Shown here: positions 61,679 to 64,000 of the stretch, piece by piece
Position numbering within the stretch: the first letter of the stretch is position 1
Layout: each line of letters starts with the position of its first letter
NCBI RefSeq assembly: GCF_029269745.1
Contig: NZ_JARJHT010000001.1
Coordinates: forward strand, 1,488,001 to 1,552,000
Reading direction: 5' to 3'
Source: Polluticoccus soli
GTDB taxonomy: Bacteria > Bacteroidota > Bacteroidia > Chitinophagales > Chitinophagaceae
DNA length: 64,000 nucleotides
Notes under the pieces: generated by a model
What the model saw: only the letters and a program-made list of their open reading frames with translations
What the model was told of the DNA's origin: nothing
Databases searched by the model: none
Made by a program: the position numbers and the translations under genes

Positions 61679-62107
61679 TTAGAATGGCAGGTCGTCTACA
61701 TTCTCAGGAGAAGGATTGTAGAAGTTGTTAGGGGTGCCTTGTTGGCCGCCATTGTTATTGTTGTAAGAGTTGTTGTAAGCCGGTGCAGCCTGTGGAGCAG
61801 CCATGTTGCTACCTGCAGCAGCGCTTTCAATCCTCCATGCGTCCAGGTTAGTGATGAAGTTCACTTTACCATCACGTTCCCAACGGTTGCCTTTTATATT
61901 GAAACTTACTTTTACGCTATCGCCTTCGTTAAAACGGTCCAGGATGTCGCATTTCTGCTGCACCAGTTGCATCTTCGCATAGTTAGTATACACGTTGCCG
62001 TTGATCTCTTCTGCCAGTTCCAGTACAAACTCACGTTTCTTAAAGCGGTCATTCACCTGTTGCGCATCGTACTTAACCAATAATTTGCCGGTAACTTCTA
62101 AGCTCAT
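61679..62107 (-). CDS. DUF3127 family protein with SSB-like acidic C-terminal tip
   Basis: 142 residues. The first 100 match DUF3127, an OB-fold-like family of Bacteroidota (VTGKLLVKYDAQQVNDRFKKREFVLELAEE, YAKMQLVQQKCDILDRFNEGDSVKVSFNIKGNRWERDGKVNFITNLDAWRIE). A flexible Asn/Gln-rich linker then leads to a C-terminus ENVDDLPF. Single-stranded DNA-binding proteins have the same overall layout and end in DDxPF, the docking peptide for repair proteins. A nucleic-acid-binding role is inferred. The family name comes from memory. TATATTTG lies 53 bases upstream of the ATG. Confidence 0.8.
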   Translation of the reverse strand: MSLEVTGKLLVKYDAQQVNDRFKKREFVLELAEEINGNVYTNYAKMQLVQQKCDILDRFNEGDSVKVSFNIKGNRWERDGKVNFITNLDAWRIESAAAGSNMAAPQAAPAYNNSYNNNNGGQQGTPNNFYNPSPENVDDLPF

Positions 62108-62160
62108 TTTAGAAAAATTTAATTATAAAACAAATAATAGTATACTGTTGTTGAGGTTTG

Positions 62161-62168
62161 CAAATATA
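62161..62168 (-). promoter_or_regulatory. -7 promoter element for the DUF3127 gene
   Basis: TATATTTG on the minus strand, 53 bases before the ATG and 18 bases after the terminator hairpin of tRNA-His. Confidence 0.55.
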
Positions 62169-62177
62169 AAGGTTAGC

Positions 62178-62211
62178 CCAAATAAAAAGTGCCTTGTAAA
62201 CAAGGCACTTT
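62178..62211 (-). terminator. Terminator of tRNA-His
   Basis: An 11-bp stem AAAGTGCCTTG/CAAGGCACTTT (62186-62196 with 62201-62211) with loop TAAA and a T-rich tail on the minus strand, 10 bases after the tRNA. Confidence 0.85.
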
Positions 62212-62220
62212 AAAAAGAAG

Positions 62221-62295
62221 GGAGGCTAAAGGGGCTCGAACCCTCGACCCTCAGAACCACAATCTGATGCTCTAACCAACTGAGCTATAACCTCC
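62221..62295 (-). tRNA. tRNA-His (anticodon GTG)
   Basis: The minus strand folds into a full cloverleaf: acceptor stem GAGGTTA/TAGCCTC, D-arm AGCTCAGTTGGTTAGAGC, anticodon loop ATTGTGGT with GTG, and T-arm GAGGGTTCGAGCCCC. The His-specific extra G at position -1 is encoded and pairs with C73. The CCA end is not encoded. A terminator follows. Confidence 0.97.
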
Positions 62296-62461
62296 GTGTT
62301 CGAATGGGAAGCAAAGGTAGGGTAATTTCATGATTTCTCAATGATTTGGTCCTGCAAAAACTCAATTTTGTTTGACCCGGATCCGATACCTATCTAGCCA
62401 GGCACTTTTCATCACCGCCAACTCTACTACAGTTTTAACAAAAATTCCATAACCAAGCCAT

Positions 62462-62469
62462 TATATTTG
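62462..62469 (+). promoter_or_regulatory. -7 promoter element for the outer-membrane barrel gene
   Basis: TATATTTG, 17 bases before the ATG at 62487. Confidence 0.6.
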
Positions 62470-62486
62470 CGCTCTAATTTCCATCT

Positions 62487-63185
62487 ATGATCAAACGTTT
62501 AGCCCTTGCAGCGGTCTTATTATTACCGGCAACCCTGCACGCACAGGATGTTGTTAAGGGCAGCTCTAATACTGCAGTACAGGTAGAAAAACCCGCCCGC
62601 GATTTTGTAATGCTGCAGGTAGCATACGAAGGATGGAAAGCGCCGGATAGCGTTAAAACCACAGGTTTCGGCAGGGCGTTCAATGCTTATATCTGTTACG
62701 ATTTCCCTTTTAGTCCTAAATCTAACTTCAGCTTTGCAGCTGGTATCGGTATCGGTTCTTCAAACGTTTATCTCGACGACCAGCAGATAATTCTGACGGA
62801 CACCATTGCCAAACAGGCGCGTTTCATTGCCGAAACAGACAACTTTAAAAAGTACAAACTGACCACTGCTTATGTGGAAGCTCCTTTTGAACTGCGCTTC
62901 TACGGCAACCAGGCGAACAGGAACAAAGGCTTCAAAGCTGCCGCTGGTCTGCGTGTAGGTACCCTGGTAGGTGCGCACACCAAAAGCAAGGACGGCGATA
63001 CCAAAATTGTAGAGAAGGTAAATACCAAAAACTTCCTCGAAAGCTGGCGTTTCGCGACGACGCTCCGTTTAGGCTGGGGTAATTTCTCGGTATTCGGTGC
63101 GTACAACCTGACCGACCTGTATAAAGAAGGCCAGGGACCAAAGATCACTCCTTACCAGGTGGGTCTTTGTATCACAGGTCTCTAA
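62487..63185 (+). CDS. Outer-membrane beta-barrel protein, PorT-like/OMP_b-brl family
   Basis: 232 residues. A signal peptide (about 1-19, ending ATLHAQ) is followed by alternating amphipathic strands (FSFAAGIGIGSSNVYL, LTTAYVEAPFELRFYG, FKAAAGLRVGTLVGAHTKSK, FATTLRLGWGNFSVFGAYNL) of a small outer-membrane barrel. The pattern of YVEAPFELRF and GLRVG fits the PorT-like barrel family. It is short and lacks features specific to the PorT component itself, so a general barrel name is safer. A terminator follows. Confidence 0.8.
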   Translation: MIKRLALAAVLLLPATLHAQDVVKGSSNTAVQVEKPARDFVMLQVAYEGWKAPDSVKTTGFGRAFNAYICYDFPFSPKSNFSFAAGIGIGSSNVYLDDQQIILTDTIAKQARFIAETDNFKKYKLTTAYVEAPFELRFYGNQANRNKGFKAAAGLRVGTLVGAHTKSKDGDTKIVEKVNTKNFLESWRFATTLRLGWGNFSVFGAYNLTDLYKEGQGPKITPYQVGLCITGL

Positions 63186-63204
63186 AAAGAATAAACTTAA
63201 TATG

Positions 63205-63235
63205 GAAAAAGCCGGCGACAGCCGGCTTTTCTATT
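63205..63235. terminator. Bidirectional terminator between the barrel gene and ribonuclease Z
   Basis: Stem AAAAGCCGGC/GCCGGCTTTT with loop GACA (63207-63230) between two convergent stop codons. Confidence 0.85.
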
Positions 63236-63249
63236 TAATGTCACAAAGT

Positions 63250-64000
63250 TTAAATCTCGTAAGCTGCGCCTTCTATCGTCACCTGCACATTAGGGAAGAT
63301 GGGCTCAGCTTCTGTCCTGAAAGGTTCCAGGTCGCGGTACTTCGAAGAAAAATGCCCGAGTAGCAATTGTTTAGCGCCAGCCATTTGCGCTACCAGTGCG
63401 GCCTGGCGAGCCGTGCTGTGAAAACGTGCCTCCGCTTTTTGCACGTCTTCGTCCAGGTAGGTGCATTCATGGTATATGGTATCCACACCTTTGATGTACT
63501 CCATGAATGATTCGGTAAATCCTGTATCGGCGCAGTAGGCATAGCGCTTCACTGCAGGTCCTTCTGCTGTCACCCAACCGTTCCTGATCACCCGGCCATC
63601 CTTGTGTATATAGTCTTCGCCGTGTTTCAGCCGGTCGTAGAAATAGGCTGGTATCTCAAATTCCCTGCATTTGTCGGGCAGTATTTTGCGGCCGCGGGTT
63701 TTACGCTCCACCAAAAAGCCATGGCATTGTATACGATGCTGAACCGGGAAACAGGTAACGGAGAAATTTTCTGTCTCCACCAGTTTGGCCGCACCTTCCG
63801 GCAGCTCGTGAAAATGGAACTCGTAACTCAATACCGTATCTGCTACGGTCAGTATCTGATCGAGTATCGGCTTCAGCTCTTTTGGCGCGTACAAGTGCAA
63901 TGGCGCCGTGCGGCCCAGCAGGCTCATACTATTAATAAGTCCAGGCAAACCAAAATAATGGTCGCCATGCATGTGGCTGATGAATATGTGTTGCGTTTTC
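63250..64000 (-). CDS. rnz: Ribonuclease Z, 5' end cut by window edge
   Basis: A minus-strand frame open through the right edge (at least 250 residues, with N-terminus missing). It carries the metallo-beta-lactamase motif FISHMHGDHYFGLPGLINS (HxHxDH) right at the edge, then CADTGFTESFMEYIKGVDTIYHECTYLDEDVQKAEARFHSTARQAALVAQMAGAKQLLLGHFSSKY. The second metal site is Asp in ADTG, His in YHEC and His in LLGHFSSKY. Ribonuclease Z trims the 3' trailer of tRNA precursors. Several tRNA genes in this lineage, like tRNA-His here, lack an encoded CCA, which makes this enzyme necessary. Confidence 0.93.
   Translation of the reverse strand, partial: KTQHIFISHMHGDHYFGLPGLINSMSLLGRTAPLHLYAPKELKPILDQILTVADTVLSYEFHFHELPEGAAKLVETENFSVTCFPVQHRIQCHGFLVERKTRGRKILPDKCREFEIPAYFYDRLKHGEDYIHKDGRVIRNGWVTAEGPAVKRYAYCADTGFTESFMEYIKGVDTIYHECTYLDEDVQKAEARFHSTARQAALVAQMAGAKQLLLGHFSSKYRDLEPFRTEAEPIFPNVQVTIEGAAYEI

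Overview
The window is chromosomal DNA of a member of the Bacteroidota, most likely an aerobic Chitinophagales/Sphingobacteriales-type bacterium. The evidence is type IX secretion (a PorZ homologue and secreted proteins with C-terminal sorting domains), lineage-typical families (DUF1015, DUF2480, DUF3127, DUF4836, DUF5686), a homocysteine-methyltransferase module of MetH encoded as its own gene, and about twenty exact copies of the Bacteroidota -7 promoter element TAnnTTTG just upstream of genes. No phage, insertion sequence, CRISPR array or obvious island was seen. This reads as core chromosome.

The most informative feature is a probable replication-origin region. The 495-base gap between ppiD and nadA (about 14.8-15.14 kb) holds an AT-rich segment, a hairpin and a cluster of DnaA-box-like 9-mers (two exact TTATNCACA, two with one mismatch). 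Five kb away, between a broken amidohydrolase gene and mnmG (gidA), four parS-type palindromes lie about 40 bp apart, and a fifth lies inside mnmG. Genes left of 15 kb are mostly on the minus strand and genes to the right, up to 37 kb, mostly on the plus strand, as expected around an origin.

Layout. 0-15 kb: a 3'-truncated BrkB/YihY membrane protein, a DUF6496/histone-H1-like protein, an aldo/keto reductase, the operon DUF502-serC-DUF1015, a PagL-like outer-membrane protein facing kdsD (KDO/LPS synthesis), lutB with a polysaccharide deacetylase, an L,D-transpeptidase, an MntR/DtxR-type regulator, DUF2480 and ppiD. 15-31 kb: oriC candidate, nadA, a secreted PA-domain protein, the amidohydrolase pseudogene, the parS cluster, mnmG-recX, apaG, a 1581-residue surface protein (14 propeller repeats plus 8 Ig-like repeats), typA, and the MetH homocysteine module. 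31-46 kb: enoyl-CoA hydratase, comM/yifB, two tandem ArnT-like glycosyltransferases with a polyprenyl-phosphate glycosyltransferase, korA, a VWA-protein/GNAT/FemAB-like operon, and a second tandem pair of membrane glycosyltransferases. 46-64 kb: polA, a YkgJ-type Cys-cluster protein, DUF5686, bcp with an M23 peptidase, a small membrane protein, porZ-recO, purN, hslR, a propeller lipoprotein, DUF4836, DUF3127, tRNA-His, an outer-membrane barrel protein and a 5'-truncated ribonuclease Z.

Many genes serve the cell envelope (KDO and lipid A, glycan modification, peptidoglycan enzymes, periplasmic folding, type IX secretion). The rest is housekeeping (NAD, serine, purine and methionine synthesis, tRNA modification, DNA replication and repair). 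All calls come from reading the sequence. No database search was run.
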